This document shows positions 53,977 to 62,725 of a stretch of 64,000 nucleotides of DNA, one piece after another (positions within the stretch are counted from its first letter, which is position 1; every line of letters starts with the position of its first letter). This DNA is from Promethearchaeota archaeon (GTDB taxonomy: Archaea > Asgardarchaeota > Lokiarchaeia > Sigyniarchaeales > SOKP01), in assembly GCA_030606485.1 (NCBI GenBank), contig JAUWGH010000001.1, positions 62,001 through 126,000 on the forward strand, written 5' to 3'. The notes below the pieces were generated by a model. That model had not been told where the DNA came from. It made no database searches and worked only from the letters and a program-made list of their open reading frames with translations. A program made the position numbers and the translations under genes.

Positions 53977-56220
53977 ATGCCTATAGTTGGAAATGAAAGA
54001 GATACAGTCGAGGTTGCTTTAACAGAAAGGGAAATAGAAAAAATCAAATCACTTCTAGGAAGAGATCCTTATATTACGGAATGGGGAATGTTTGATGTAA
54101 TGGGAAGCGAGCATTGTTCTTATAAATCTTCTCGCCCTAAATTAAAGTTATTTGAACCTGCCGAAGAGAATTATGATTATGTTCTAGCGGGTCCCGGACA
54201 AGATGCAGGTGTTGTAGATATTGGAGATGATTATTGCATTGCATTTCGAATTGAGTCTCATAATCATCCTTCTGCAATAGAACCATATCATGGTGCAGCT
54301 ACGGGTATAGGGGGCATAATTAGAGATATTTTATGTATGGGTATGCGTCCAATAGCATTATTAGATCCCCTTCGATTTGGAAGATTAGAAAATAACTCTC
54401 ATTCTCAATGGCTACTAAAATATGTTGTAAAGGGAATTGCTGATTATGGAAATTGTACTGGAATTCCTACAATTGGTGGAGAAGTTGAATTTGATGATAG
54501 TTTTGAAAATAATTGCTTAGTTAATGTAGCATGCATTGGTGTTGGCAAAGTTGAAGATTTAGCTCCAAGTAGAGCATCGAAACCTGGAGATTATGCTGTA
54601 TTAATGGGAAATTCAACTGGGAGAGATGGTATTCATGGAGTTACTTTTGCTTCCAGAACTTTAACACAACAATCTGAATCAGATCGACCAGCGGTTCAAA
54701 TTGCTGATCCCTTTAGTAAAAAATTAATTATTGAGGCAACGGTTGAGGCAGTGAAGACTGGATATGTAAGAGGATTAAAAGATTTGGGAGGTGGGGGACT
54801 TTCTTGTGCCTCAAGTGAATTAACGGGAGATGGAGGTACTGGGATTGAATTTGATGTTAATAAAATTTTTACTCGCGAACCCAATATGACTCCATTTGAG
54901 ATAATGCTCTCAGAATCACAAGAAAGAATGATGTTTATAATAAAAGCTGAAGGCTTAGAAACTATTCTTGATATATTTAAAAAGTATGAGACCCCCCATG
55001 CCGTATTAGGAAGAATTGATAATTCAAAATTACTAAGAGTTAAAGATGCTGATAAAATAGTAGTTGAGCTAGATCCTACTCTATTATCAGACTTTCCGGT
55101 TATTATTAGAGAAGAGAAACGCCCAGATTTTCTGAATGATTTAATTAATCAGAAAACTCCTGAAAGAACATTAAAATTTGATGAGATAATATATCAACTA
55201 ATTGCGTCCGAAAATATTTGTAGCAAAGAATGGATTTATAGACAATATGATCATGAAGTAGGCGTAAGGTCAGTAGTAAAATGTGGAGATGGAGATTCGG
55301 GCGTATTAAGAATAATTGGAACAAATAAATATATATCTGCTAGCGCTGGGTGTAATTCTAAACATTGTTTTCTCGATCCGTATGAAGGAGCAAAAGGTGC
55401 AGTAGTCGAAATTGGATGTAACATTGTTTCTAATGGCTTAAAACCTATTGCAATGGTTAATTGCTGTAATTTTGGCAATCCTGAGAAGCCAACATCTTTT
55501 TGGTATTTCTCTGAATGTGTTAAAGGTATGGCAGATAGTATAAAATTTCTAAATATCCCTTGTGTTGGGGGAAATGTTTCTTTTTATAATGAGGATGAAG
55601 TTCTTCAAAAAGTAATCAAACCAACACCCATTATCATGCTGTTAGGGTATATTGAAGGTCAAGAAAATATAATCACATTACCTTTTAAGAAATCAGGTAA
55701 TCCAATCTTTTTAATTGGAGAAACAAAAAATGAATTAGGGGGTTCGGAATATCACTCAGTTATTTACAATATTGAAGGAGGTACTCCACCAAAAGTGAAT
55801 CTCGATTCCGCTAAAAGGACATGGGACTTTCTATTGGATGCCAATAAAAAAGGTTTTATTAAATCCGCTCATGATGTTAATAAGGGAGGATTTTTAATTA
55901 CTATTTTAGAAATGAGTTTTCCAAATGAATTGGGAGCTGATCTAAATCTTTATGATTGTTTTGATAAAGATTTAACTTCCGAGCAATTTTTATTTAGTGA
56001 GTCGGTTGGAAGATTCATAATAGAAGTAGACGCTGATAAAATAAAAGAATTTATAGCATTAATTAAAAAGTGTAAACTCTATTTTAAAGAAATCGGTGTT
56101 ATAATGGAAGAAAAGCAAATTATGATTAAAGGACTTGAAGAAAATTTTAATTTAGATATGATAATAGGTAAAAATTTATTCAATTCAACATTACCTAGAA
56201 TCATGGAAGGAGATATGTGA
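53977..56220 (+). CDS. purL: Phosphoribosylformylglycinamidine synthase subunit PurL
   Basis: A 747-residue small-type PurL that makes FGAM from FGAR, ATP and ammonia supplied by PurQ. Motifs include MFDVMGSEHCSYKSSRP (about residues 36-52), FRIESHNHPSAIEPYHGAATG, GRDGIHGVTFASR, DLGGGGLSCASSEL and KSAHDVNKGGFL. The last few codons overlap the ATG of the following gene by a base. A second, decayed copy of its last about 60 codons occurs further downstream at 57618-57806, which shows the following gene entered between purL and purF. Confidence 0.94.
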   Translation: MPIVGNERDTVEVALTEREIEKIKSLLGRDPYITEWGMFDVMGSEHCSYKSSRPKLKLFEPAEENYDYVLAGPGQDAGVVDIGDDYCIAFRIESHNHPSAIEPYHGAATGIGGIIRDILCMGMRPIALLDPLRFGRLENNSHSQWLLKYVVKGIADYGNCTGIPTIGGEVEFDDSFENNCLVNVACIGVGKVEDLAPSRASKPGDYAVLMGNSTGRDGIHGVTFASRTLTQQSESDRPAVQIADPFSKKLIIEATVEAVKTGYVRGLKDLGGGGLSCASSELTGDGGTGIEFDVNKIFTREPNMTPFEIMLSESQERMMFIIKAEGLETILDIFKKYETPHAVLGRIDNSKLLRVKDADKIVVELDPTLLSDFPVIIREEKRPDFLNDLINQKTPERTLKFDEIIYQLIASENICSKEWIYRQYDHEVGVRSVVKCGDGDSGVLRIIGTNKYISASAGCNSKHCFLDPYEGAKGAVVEIGCNIVSNGLKPIAMVNCCNFGNPEKPTSFWYFSECVKGMADSIKFLNIPCVGGNVSFYNEDEVLQKVIKPTPIIMLLGYIEGQENIITLPFKKSGNPIFLIGETKNELGGSEYHSVIYNIEGGTPPKVNLDSAKRTWDFLLDANKKGFIKSAHDVNKGGFLITILEMSFPNELGADLNLYDCFDKDLTSEQFLFSESVGRFIIEVDADKIKEFIALIKKCKLYFKEIGVIMEEKQIMIKGLEENFNLDMIIGKNLFNSTLPRIMEGDM

Positions 56221-57617
56221 TGGGTGGTCTTTTTGGAGTCTTTTCAAATAGTGATTGTATAGAGGATCTTTTTTACGGGACTGATTATCATTCCCATTTA
56301 GGAACCAGAAGAGGCGGATTGACCGTAAAAAATTTTGGTGGATTTCAAAGATATATTAAGGATATCACAACAACTCAATTCAGGTCGAAATTCGAGGATG
56401 ATATCAAGAAAATGCACGGGAATAAAGGCATCGGAGTGATCAGTGATTATGACGATCAACCTTTGATAATCAGCTCACGCTTAGGTGTATTCGCCATTGC
56501 TACAGTTGGTAGAATTAACAATTTGGAAAAGCTAGCAAAGGAAGCGTTAAAGAATGGATCACATTTCTCAGAAATGCATGGAGGGGAAATCAACCCCACG
56601 GAAATGGTCGCAACTATAATTAGCCAAGGTTCTACCTATGAAGAAGGAATTCAGAAAGTCCTAGATATGATTGATGGTTCTTGTACTATGCTTATATTAA
56701 CAGATGAAGGTATCTATGCAGTACGAGATAAATTGGGTAGGACACCTCTCATCATAGGGGAAAAATTAGGATCTTATGCCGTTGCAATGGAAACTTGTGC
56801 ATTCCCAAATATCGAGTATAAAATAACAAAATACCTTGGACCAGGTGAAGTAATTTTCATAAGTGAGAAAGGTCTTGAACAGAGAATCGCACCTGGTGAC
56901 CGGATGCAAATTTGTGCTTTCTTATGGGTATATTATGGATATCCAGCGTCTAATTATGAGGGTATTAATGTTGAGGTTGTTCGTTACAAATGCGGTTCTT
57001 ACTTGGCAAAGAAAGATGATGTGGAAATTGATCTCGTAGCGGGTATCCCGGATTCTGGAACACCGCATGGCTTGGGTTATTCTAGTGAAGCAAAAATTCC
57101 TTTTTCACGACCCTTTGTAAAATACACCCCAACATGGCCACGGAGTTTCATGCCTCAAGATCAATCCATTAGAGAACTCGTTGCGAAGATGAAACTCATC
57201 CCGATTAAAGAACTCATTGATGGTAAGCGTCTACTTTTCTGTGAAGACTCAATCGTGAGAGGAACGCAACTTAGAGATACAATTCAAAGGCTGTACAATT
57301 CTGGGGCTAAGGAAGTTCACATGCGACCAGCATGCCCTCCGCTTATTTATAGCTGCAAATTCCTTAATTTCTCCCGCTCTCGTTCTGAGTTAGATTTAGC
57401 AGGACGCTGGGGCATAAGAGAACTAATTGGAAAGGATATCGACGATCCTGCCGAATATATCGACCCTGAGTCTGATAATTATAAAGCCATGGTTGATGTT
57501 ATACGTAAAAGGTTGCAGTTGACAACGTTAAAATACCAGAAACTTGAAGACCTAGTTAAAGCTATTGGTCTACCCAAGGAAAAACTGTGTACGTATTGCT
57601 GGGATGGCGTAGAATAA
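56220..57617 (+). CDS. PurF-like amidophosphoribosyltransferase homologue lacking the catalytic N-terminal Cys
   Basis: A 465-residue protein with the PurF domain order: an N-terminal Ntn-type glutaminase domain and a C-terminal phosphoribosyltransferase domain with LLFCEDSIVRGTQLRDTI. The first residues are MGGLFGVFS where PurF has M-C-G-x-F-G, so the N-terminal nucleophile Cys is a Gly and the glutaminase half should be dead. It ends KLCTYCWDG, resembling the Fe-S cysteine end of PurF. From memory, a bacterial subgroup (Bacteroidetes and Clostridia) has the same MGG start. GC content is clearly higher than the neighbouring genes. Starting at GTG 56217 would only add one residue. Its real job is unknown; possibly an ammonia-dependent or regulatory form. 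Confidence 0.8.
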   Translation: MGGLFGVFSNSDCIEDLFYGTDYHSHLGTRRGGLTVKNFGGFQRYIKDITTTQFRSKFEDDIKKMHGNKGIGVISDYDDQPLIISSRLGVFAIATVGRINNLEKLAKEALKNGSHFSEMHGGEINPTEMVATIISQGSTYEEGIQKVLDMIDGSCTMLILTDEGIYAVRDKLGRTPLIIGEKLGSYAVAMETCAFPNIEYKITKYLGPGEVIFISEKGLEQRIAPGDRMQICAFLWVYYGYPASNYEGINVEVVRYKCGSYLAKKDDVEIDLVAGIPDSGTPHGLGYSSEAKIPFSRPFVKYTPTWPRSFMPQDQSIRELVAKMKLIPIKELIDGKRLLFCEDSIVRGTQLRDTIQRLYNSGAKEVHMRPACPPLIYSCKFLNFSRSRSELDLAGRWGIRELIGKDIDDPAEYIDPESDNYKAMVDVIRKRLQLTTLKYQKLEDLVKAIGLPKEKLCTYCWDGVE

Positions 57618-57806
57618 TTGTTAAAGAATTCCAAGCATTAACTGAAAATTTTGATATTCCATCAAAAAAATTGGAGTTATTATTAATCAAAAAGAAATTT
57701 AAGTTTAGATTCTTAATGAAATTTTTAATTTGGATATTATCAACACAAAAAATTTATACTATTCAACATTTCCTAGAATAATGGAAGAAGCAAATTCGAA
57801 AATATG
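57618..57806 (+). pseudogene. Decayed second copy of the purL 3' end
   Basis: Translated in up to two frames this interval reads VKEFQALTENFDIPSKK, GVIINQKEI, stops (TAA, TAG), then ILNEIFNLDIINTKNLYYS and TFPRIMEEANSKI, ending TGA that overlaps the purF ATG (ATGA). It lines up with the purL tail KEFIALIKK, GVIMEEKQI, EENFNLDMIIGKNLFNS and TLPRIMEGDM. So a purL end once directly preceded purF, coupled by ATGA, and the purF-like gene now sits between. It is non-functional. Confidence 0.75.
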
Positions 57807-59390
57807 AGTAGTTTAAATTTTTATTCAAATTGTTTTAAAAATTGCAACTCTTGTTCAAAAGATAATTTTTTTAATAAAGATTTTAAAACAAAACTTCTTT
57901 ATTCCTCTCCCTTAATGATTGATAAACCTCGAGATCACTGCGGAGTTTTCGGTATTTCAACACCAGATACGGAATATAACATTGCTCAGGAATTATATTT
58001 AGGACTAATGGGTGTTCAACATAGAGGTCAAGAAGCAGTTGGCATCTCTATTGTAAATGGACATAATAAAATTCATTCTTATAAAAATCGTGGATTGGCT
58101 GCGCAATCTTTAAATCAAGAACTTTTAAAACAATATTGGGGAAATGTTGGAATCGGTCATGTGAGATATGGCACAACTGAAACTTCGAATATTCTTTTTG
58201 CTCAGCCGTACCAGTTTTGTTCTAACCAGATTGAATATTCTTTTGGTTTTAATGGTACTATTGCAAACTATATGAAATTAAAAATACAATTAGCAGAAAA
58301 AGGAATAATAATCAATAGTAATAGTGATACTGAAGTAGTTGCAAATTTATTTGCTTCTTTAAGTATTGGTACTAAAGATTGGATTGAAATCTTTAGAATT
58401 GCTGCAAAATTTCTCGATGGATCTTATTCTCTCACTTTATTAACGCCAGAGGGCGATATTTATGCTGTAAGAGATCCGTATGGATTTAAACCTTTATGTT
58501 ATGGAGTAGTTGATGATGATAATCGAATTAAAAATGTTGTAGCATCAGAAAGTTGCGCAATAGATGCTGTTAATGGCAAATTAATTGATGATGTAAAACC
58601 AGGACAAGTTGTTCATTTTGAACCTACAGGTAATATTAATAAGGAAACCTTTGCGAATTCAGAAAGAACAGCATTATGCCAATTTGAATTTGTTTACTTC
58701 GCACGACCTGATTCGATAGTTGATGGAGTTCCTGTAAATAAAGCAAGAGAAAATTTAGGCATAAATTTGGCAAAAGAACACCCTTGTGATTTATATAATA
58801 CTATTATTGTTCCAGTTCCTGATTCTGGGAGAAGTGCAGCATCAGGATATGCTAAAGAATCTGGATTTCCTTATGAAGAAGGTTTAATGAAGAATAGATA
58901 TATTTGGCGAACTTTTATTATGCCTAGTCAAAAGAAACGTGAGAACGCAGTTTCTGAAAAATTAAATCCTATTAGATCTATTATAAATGGAAAAAATGTC
59001 GTTTTAGTTGATGATTCCATTGTAAGAGGAACAACAATGGCTCAGATCGTATCACTTCTTAGAAAGGGCGGAGCAAAATCAGTTCATGTGCGAATCTCCG
59101 CACCACCAATAAAAGCACCATGCTATATGGGAATTGATTTTCCCTCTTCTTCTGAATTATTGGCTGGACGGATGGAATATATAGATAAAGATAATTATAT
59201 AGAACTTGTTCGACAAAAAATTGGAGCTGACTCATTAAATTATCAAAGTATTGATGGTCTGGTAAGAGCTATAGGATTAAGAAAGGATCAACTTTGTTTA
59301 GCATGTTTAAATGAAGAATATGTAATTAAGAGTGCTTCAGAATTACAAAATTTAGAGAAATATTTTGTGAGAACGCATGATCACCCTTAA
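57804..59390 (+). CDS. purF: Amidophosphoribosyltransferase
   Basis: A 528-residue PurF that makes phosphoribosylamine from PRPP and glutamine. The mature N-terminal nucleophile is C46 (DHCGVFGIST), so a 45-residue propeptide must be removed; it is Cys-rich (CFKNCNSC at residues 10-17), an unusual feature. The PRTase motif is VVLVDDSIVRGTTMAQI, the glutaminase loop has GIGHVRYGTTE and GFNGTIANY, and the C-terminus has KDQLCLACLNEEY with the cysteines that commonly hold a 4Fe-4S cluster in PurF. The ATG overlaps the stop of the preceding purL-tail relic. Length is slightly over the usual 470-510 because of the propeptide. Confidence 0.93.
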   Translation: MSSLNFYSNCFKNCNSCSKDNFFNKDFKTKLLYSSPLMIDKPRDHCGVFGISTPDTEYNIAQELYLGLMGVQHRGQEAVGISIVNGHNKIHSYKNRGLAAQSLNQELLKQYWGNVGIGHVRYGTTETSNILFAQPYQFCSNQIEYSFGFNGTIANYMKLKIQLAEKGIIINSNSDTEVVANLFASLSIGTKDWIEIFRIAAKFLDGSYSLTLLTPEGDIYAVRDPYGFKPLCYGVVDDDNRIKNVVASESCAIDAVNGKLIDDVKPGQVVHFEPTGNINKETFANSERTALCQFEFVYFARPDSIVDGVPVNKARENLGINLAKEHPCDLYNTIIVPVPDSGRSAASGYAKESGFPYEEGLMKNRYIWRTFIMPSQKKRENAVSEKLNPIRSIINGKNVVLVDDSIVRGTTMAQIVSLLRKGGAKSVHVRISAPPIKAPCYMGIDFPSSSELLAGRMEYIDKDNYIELVRQKIGADSLNYQSIDGLVRAIGLRKDQLCLACLNEEYVIKSASELQNLEKYFVRTHDHP

Positions 59391-59433
59391 AGATTAATCA
59401 TTATATTAATTCAAAAATAATTAGGAAAAAAAA

Positions 59434-59440
59434 TATAAAT
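59434..59440 (+). promoter_or_regulatory. Likely TATA box for the small zinc-finger gene
   Basis: TATAAAT after a run of A, about 64 bases before ATG 59498 and 76 before ATG 59510. Confidence 0.35.
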
Positions 59441-59509
59441 TATCCATCTTTTTATTAATTAGGACTTTTAAAAATTAAGTCTGGGTTGAGACTGGTTATG
59501 AGTTTCATA

Positions 59510-59692
59510 ATGGTAAGAGCATGTCATAGATGTAAAGAATATGTAGTTATTAACCCTGCTAACCCATCTAATCAAAAAATAATTAAGAAATTTGAATTAA
59601 AACATGCAAGACATGCACTTGTATCGCTTTCAATTTCGGAAGTAAAAGGCTATTATGAAAATGTCGGAAAAAAATTATTAGAAGAACAATAA
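59510..59692 (+). CDS. Small archaeal zinc-finger-like protein
   Basis: A 60-residue protein, MVRACHRCKEYVVINPANPS, with a C-x2-C pair at the N-terminus and a second half FELKHARHALVSLSISEVKGYYENVG where two histidines (H-x3-H) could complete a zinc site. An in-frame ATG at 59498 gives a four-residue extension. The plan (C-x2-C then H-x3-H) recurs in short archaeal hypothetical proteins. Function unknown. It probably belongs to the same neighbourhood as the RHH regulator downstream. Confidence 0.65.
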   Translation: MVRACHRCKEYVVINPANPSNQKIIKKFELKHARHALVSLSISEVKGYYENVGKKLLEEQ

Positions 59693-59820
59693 CTCTTTTT
59701 CTTTTAAGATTTTATTTGATTTTTAATAAACTCAATTTAATAATATCTACATAATATCCCATTTTTAATTTGATATTACTGGAGTATATATTAAAAAAAT
59801 ATGTAGGTGTAGTTGAAAAA

Positions 59821-59982
59821 GTGAAGTTAATAACAGTTCATGTTCCGGAAGTTTATATACGTGGAATAGAAGAATTGGTAAATTCTAACGTTTATCCAAA
59901 TAGATCGGAAGTTATTCGTGTAGCAATTAGAGATTTACTGAAAAGTGAATTAGGATCCCTAGTTACTATTACCTCACAATAA
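59821..59982 (+). CDS. Ribbon-helix-helix transcription regulator
   Basis: From GTG 59821: about 53 residues with the RHH pattern, strand KLITVHVPEVYIRGIEELV, turn VYPNRSEVIRVAIRDLLK. NRSE-x-x-R-x-A is the usual second-helix signature of archaeal CopG/NikR-like regulators. The upstream open frame to a TTG at 59770 is translated as ILLEYILKKYVGVVEK, but RHH domains normally begin at KLITVHV, so the short form is preferred. The ribosome site is weak. Its target is unknown. Confidence 0.7.
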   Translation: MKLITVHVPEVYIRGIEELVNSNVYPNRSEVIRVAIRDLLKSELGSLVTITSQ

Positions 59983-60089
59983 TCTCTTATTTTTTTTATT
60001 GTTTTAGGCGTTGCTAAATAAATTTAACTTAATAATAGAAATATGCAAATAGATTTCCAAATATTAAATATATCTTTATCTTGTTATAA

Positions 60090-60671
60090 ATGTTATTTAG
60101 AGTGAAAAAATTTTCAGAAAAGCTTCTACTTCCTTTAGGTACAAAGTTATCAAAGATTCCAGCAAATTACATTAGTATTTTTGGTTTTATTTCTGCAATT
60201 TTAGTATTTATAGGATTCTCTTTTAAATGGATTTTATTAGATATTATATTCCTCTGTTTTATCTTTTTACTTGATCAACTAGACGGTGTGATCGCTCGAC
60301 TCCAAGGAGCTACAAAATTCGGAGGATTTTTAGATTCAACATTAGATCGATATTCAGATATATTGATCTTTGTTGGAATTATACTTGGAGAATATACTGA
60401 GATAATAATTGGATTTATTGTTATTTTCGGTGCATTCTTAACCTCTTATACTAGAGCAAAAATAGAAGCTCTGGGTATTGTAAGTTTAAGTGGTGTGGGG
60501 TTATTGGAACGGACAGACAGGATTCCAATACTTATTATTGGAACAATAATCCAAATCTGGATCCCATTTGCTATTTGGTGGACAATGGTAATATTAGCAA
60601 TTGGAACTCACCTAACTGCAATTCAACGATTTATTTTTGCGTATAAAAATTTATCTCATAAATCAGAGTAG
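60090..60671 (+). CDS. CDP-alcohol phosphatidyltransferase
   Basis: A 193-residue membrane enzyme with the family motif D-x2-DG-x2-AR-x8-G-x3-D-x3-D seen in LDQLDGVIARLQGATKFGG and then FLDSTLDRYSD (about residues 62-92). It transfers an archaeal CDP-lipid onto a polar alcohol such as myo-inositol phosphate or glycerol phosphate, in archaeal lipid head-group synthesis. Five to six hydrophobic helices surround the motif. Which alcohol it uses cannot be read from the sequence. The gene is monocistronic, with convergent 60694 gene. Confidence 0.88.
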   Translation: MLFRVKKFSEKLLLPLGTKLSKIPANYISIFGFISAILVFIGFSFKWILLDIIFLCFIFLLDQLDGVIARLQGATKFGGFLDSTLDRYSDILIFVGIILGEYTEIIIGFIVIFGAFLTSYTRAKIEALGIVSLSGVGLLERTDRIPILIIGTIIQIWIPFAIWWTMVILAIGTHLTAIQRFIFAYKNLSHKSE

Positions 60672-60693
60672 ATTTTTAAATGTATCTCCTTTA

Positions 60694-61401
60694 TTACATT
60701 TTATCTTTTAAAGTATCTGTTACCTTTAAGATTTTTTCTCGAAACCAGTGTTCGTCTGGTTCCTTGTGTTGAGTACTAATAAAATTTATTACAGAAGAAA
60801 ACAATGGAAAGTAAAAATTTGTTATGGAATACTTAATTCTATCGAGTTCAAAAGGGATTTTTCCGTTTTCATCATAATAATTCTTTGAAAAACTACAGTT
60901 CAATGTGTTTATATTATTTCTCCATTGATGACCTAAAATTCTATAAATATTAACATCATTTTTAATCTTCCGTAAGGGTTGTACCAATTCAATCTGATGC
61001 TTTTTTAATAAGGATTTATACAAATCTAAAATCTCAGAAATTTGATTCAACTTTTCAACGGAATTATGAGACTCCCTTTCACCTGTTATGATTTTTTGAA
61101 TATTATAAAAATTTGCTATAGGAATTCTCATCATATGAAGAAATAAATGACATGCTGGACATGGGGTAAAATATCCGAAATATTTTTGAACTATAGCAAT
61201 ATTTTGTAAAATTAATTGTTCAAATAAATTTCCGACATCGAGATAAATAAAGGGCATGAAATCTAATTTTTTTAATAAATACAACTTTACTAGATAATCG
61301 AAATTTTCCCAAGGTTCATTTTTATTACCATATAAAACCCGATGATATAAACTAATTCCTAGCAATGACTTTACTTCGTTCTCCTTAAATAATTGAATCA
61401 C
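60694..61401 (-). CDS. Unknown protein; true N-terminus probably further upstream
   Basis: From GTG 61401, a 235-residue protein; the frame stays open for another 47 codons upstream to TAG 61545-61543, reading NPPILLDVNSNRFIAEIAGKDSIAAV just before the GTG. No ATG, GTG or TTG lies in that part, but IAEIAGKDSIAA looks like a nucleotide-binding PP-loop (S/G-G-K-D-S) N-terminus, so the real start may use a rare codon or may be lost. In the body, YFGYFTPCPACHLFLHMMR supplies C-x2-C and two His, and a hydrophobic stretch follows. PP-loop plus Cys suggests a tRNA- or small-molecule-modifying adenylase, low certainty. Confidence 0.45.
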   Translation of the reverse strand: MIQLFKENEVKSLLGISLYHRVLYGNKNEPWENFDYLVKLYLLKKLDFMPFIYLDVGNLFEQLILQNIAIVQKYFGYFTPCPACHLFLHMMRIPIANFYNIQKIITGERESHNSVEKLNQISEILDLYKSLLKKHQIELVQPLRKIKNDVNIYRILGHQWRNNINTLNCSFSKNYYDENGKIPFELDRIKYSITNFYFPLFSSVINFISTQHKEPDEHWFREKILKVTDTLKDKM

Positions 61402-61542
61402 TGCAGCAATACTGTCTTTTCCTGCAATTTCGGCAATAAATCGATTTGAATTAACATCAAGTAGAATTGGAGGATTTTTAAAGAAATCTACATATTTTAT
61501 TATTTGTATTTTAGTGGGTATGTTGATGCACCATAAATTAGG

Positions 61543-61697
61543 CTATAGCAAAAATTTTTGTTAATTTAATAGTTAATTCCAAGTCAAAAATATTTTTTGA
61601 TTTTCTATTTATTTATAAATTAATAATTATTTATTTTCAAAATAAATTAATAAATACTTAAAAAATCAAGAAAATGTTATAAAGGTGAGATAAATAA
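61543..61697. promoter_or_regulatory. Upstream region of mch with ribosome site
   Basis: AT-rich; TTAATAAATACTTAAA at about 61648-61663 is a plausible TATA-like box. AAAGGTGAG at 61681-61689 sits 10 bases before the ATG and would be a good ribosome-binding site. Confidence 0.35.
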
Positions 61698-62696
61698 ATG
61701 GCATTTTTGAGTGTAAATAAATTAGCATTAGAGATTGTAAAAAAAGTTACTTCAAATAAGGAAATATTAAACATTTCAGTTGAAACTTTGTCAAATGACG
61801 CCACAGTATTAGATTTTAGTAAAGGATCTTATGGGGCTGGTAAATTCTTATCTGAAATTTGTCTAGGAGGTCTTGGAATTGTCAAATTTACAAATTATAT
61901 GCTGGATAAACATTATATTCCTGCTGTTACTGTCAATACTTCTGAGCCAATAATTTCTTGCATGGCATCTCAATTCGCAGGGTGGAATGTAAAACTAAAA
62001 AAAGAAGTGGAAATTGACGGAGAAATCAAAAAGAAGAAGGTTTTTGAATCTTTAGGTTCTGGCCCCGCTAGAGCGCTATCACGAGTTGAAAAAGATTTAT
62101 ATGAAGAATTGGGGTATAAAGATGATGCCGATTGTGCAATTTTAGTATTTGAAACAGCAAAATTACCCAATGAGGAAGTAATGGAATTAGTAGCTAAAAA
62201 ATGCGGAGTGAGTCCCAGTAATACTTATGCATGTTGTGCACCCACAGCATGTTTGTGTGGCTCAATTCAAGTAGCATCAAGAATTGTAGAAACGGGTATT
62301 CATAAACTGCATGAGTTACATTTTCCGTTAGATGTGATTAAATATGGTTTTGGAACGACCACAATTGCCCCTATTGCAAAAGATGATTTAAAAGCGATGG
62401 GAGTTACTAACGACTCATTAATTGCAACTGGAAGTGTATATTATACAATTGAAGCTGACAAAGAAAAACAAGAAGAGTTATGGGAACTTATTAAAAAAGC
62501 ACCCTCAAACACATCTTCCAGCTATGGAAAACCTTTCATTGAAACCTTTAAAGAAGTCGACTATAAATTCTATGATATTGACCCAGGACTTTTCGCTCCA
62601 GCATTATATACTGTAAATAATTCAAAAACTGGGAAAACAATATCGGCTGGAGCTATAAATAACGACCTTCTTAAATTATCTTATGGTTTATCTTAA
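61698..62696 (+). CDS. mch: Methenyl-tetrahydromethanopterin cyclohydrolase
   Basis: A 332-residue Mch, interconverting methenyl- and formyl-tetrahydromethanopterin in the C1 branch of the archaeal Wood-Ljungdahl or methanogenesis pathway. Recognised segments: SYGAGKFLSEICLGGLG, ASQFAGWNVKL, SLGSGPARALSRVEKDLYEE, DCAILVFETAKLPNEEV, SPSNTYACCAPTACLCGSIQV and FGTTTIAPIAKDD. Length is normal (about 320). It is unlinked to other C1 genes in this window. Presence supports H4MPT-based carbon metabolism in the organism. Confidence 0.94.
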   Translation: MAFLSVNKLALEIVKKVTSNKEILNISVETLSNDATVLDFSKGSYGAGKFLSEICLGGLGIVKFTNYMLDKHYIPAVTVNTSEPIISCMASQFAGWNVKLKKEVEIDGEIKKKKVFESLGSGPARALSRVEKDLYEELGYKDDADCAILVFETAKLPNEEVMELVAKKCGVSPSNTYACCAPTACLCGSIQVASRIVETGIHKLHELHFPLDVIKYGFGTTTIAPIAKDDLKAMGVTNDSLIATGSVYYTIEADKEKQEELWELIKKAPSNTSSSYGKPFIETFKEVDYKFYDIDPGLFAPALYTVNNSKTGKTISAGAINNDLLKLSYGLS

Positions 62697-62698
62697 AA

Positions 62699-62709
62699 TT
62701 TTTTTTTTT
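62699..62709 (+). terminator. T-run after mch
   Basis: Eleven consecutive thymines two bases after the mch stop, in plus orientation, preceding the convergent gene; typical of archaeal intrinsic termination. Confidence 0.45.
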
Positions 62710-62725
62710 AATTTTTACTTTTGTA

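Noticed and set aside
57587-57781. 64-codon plus-strand frame after the PurF-like gene
   Set aside because: It is the wrong phase of the decayed purL tail; the purL-like sense is in another frame.
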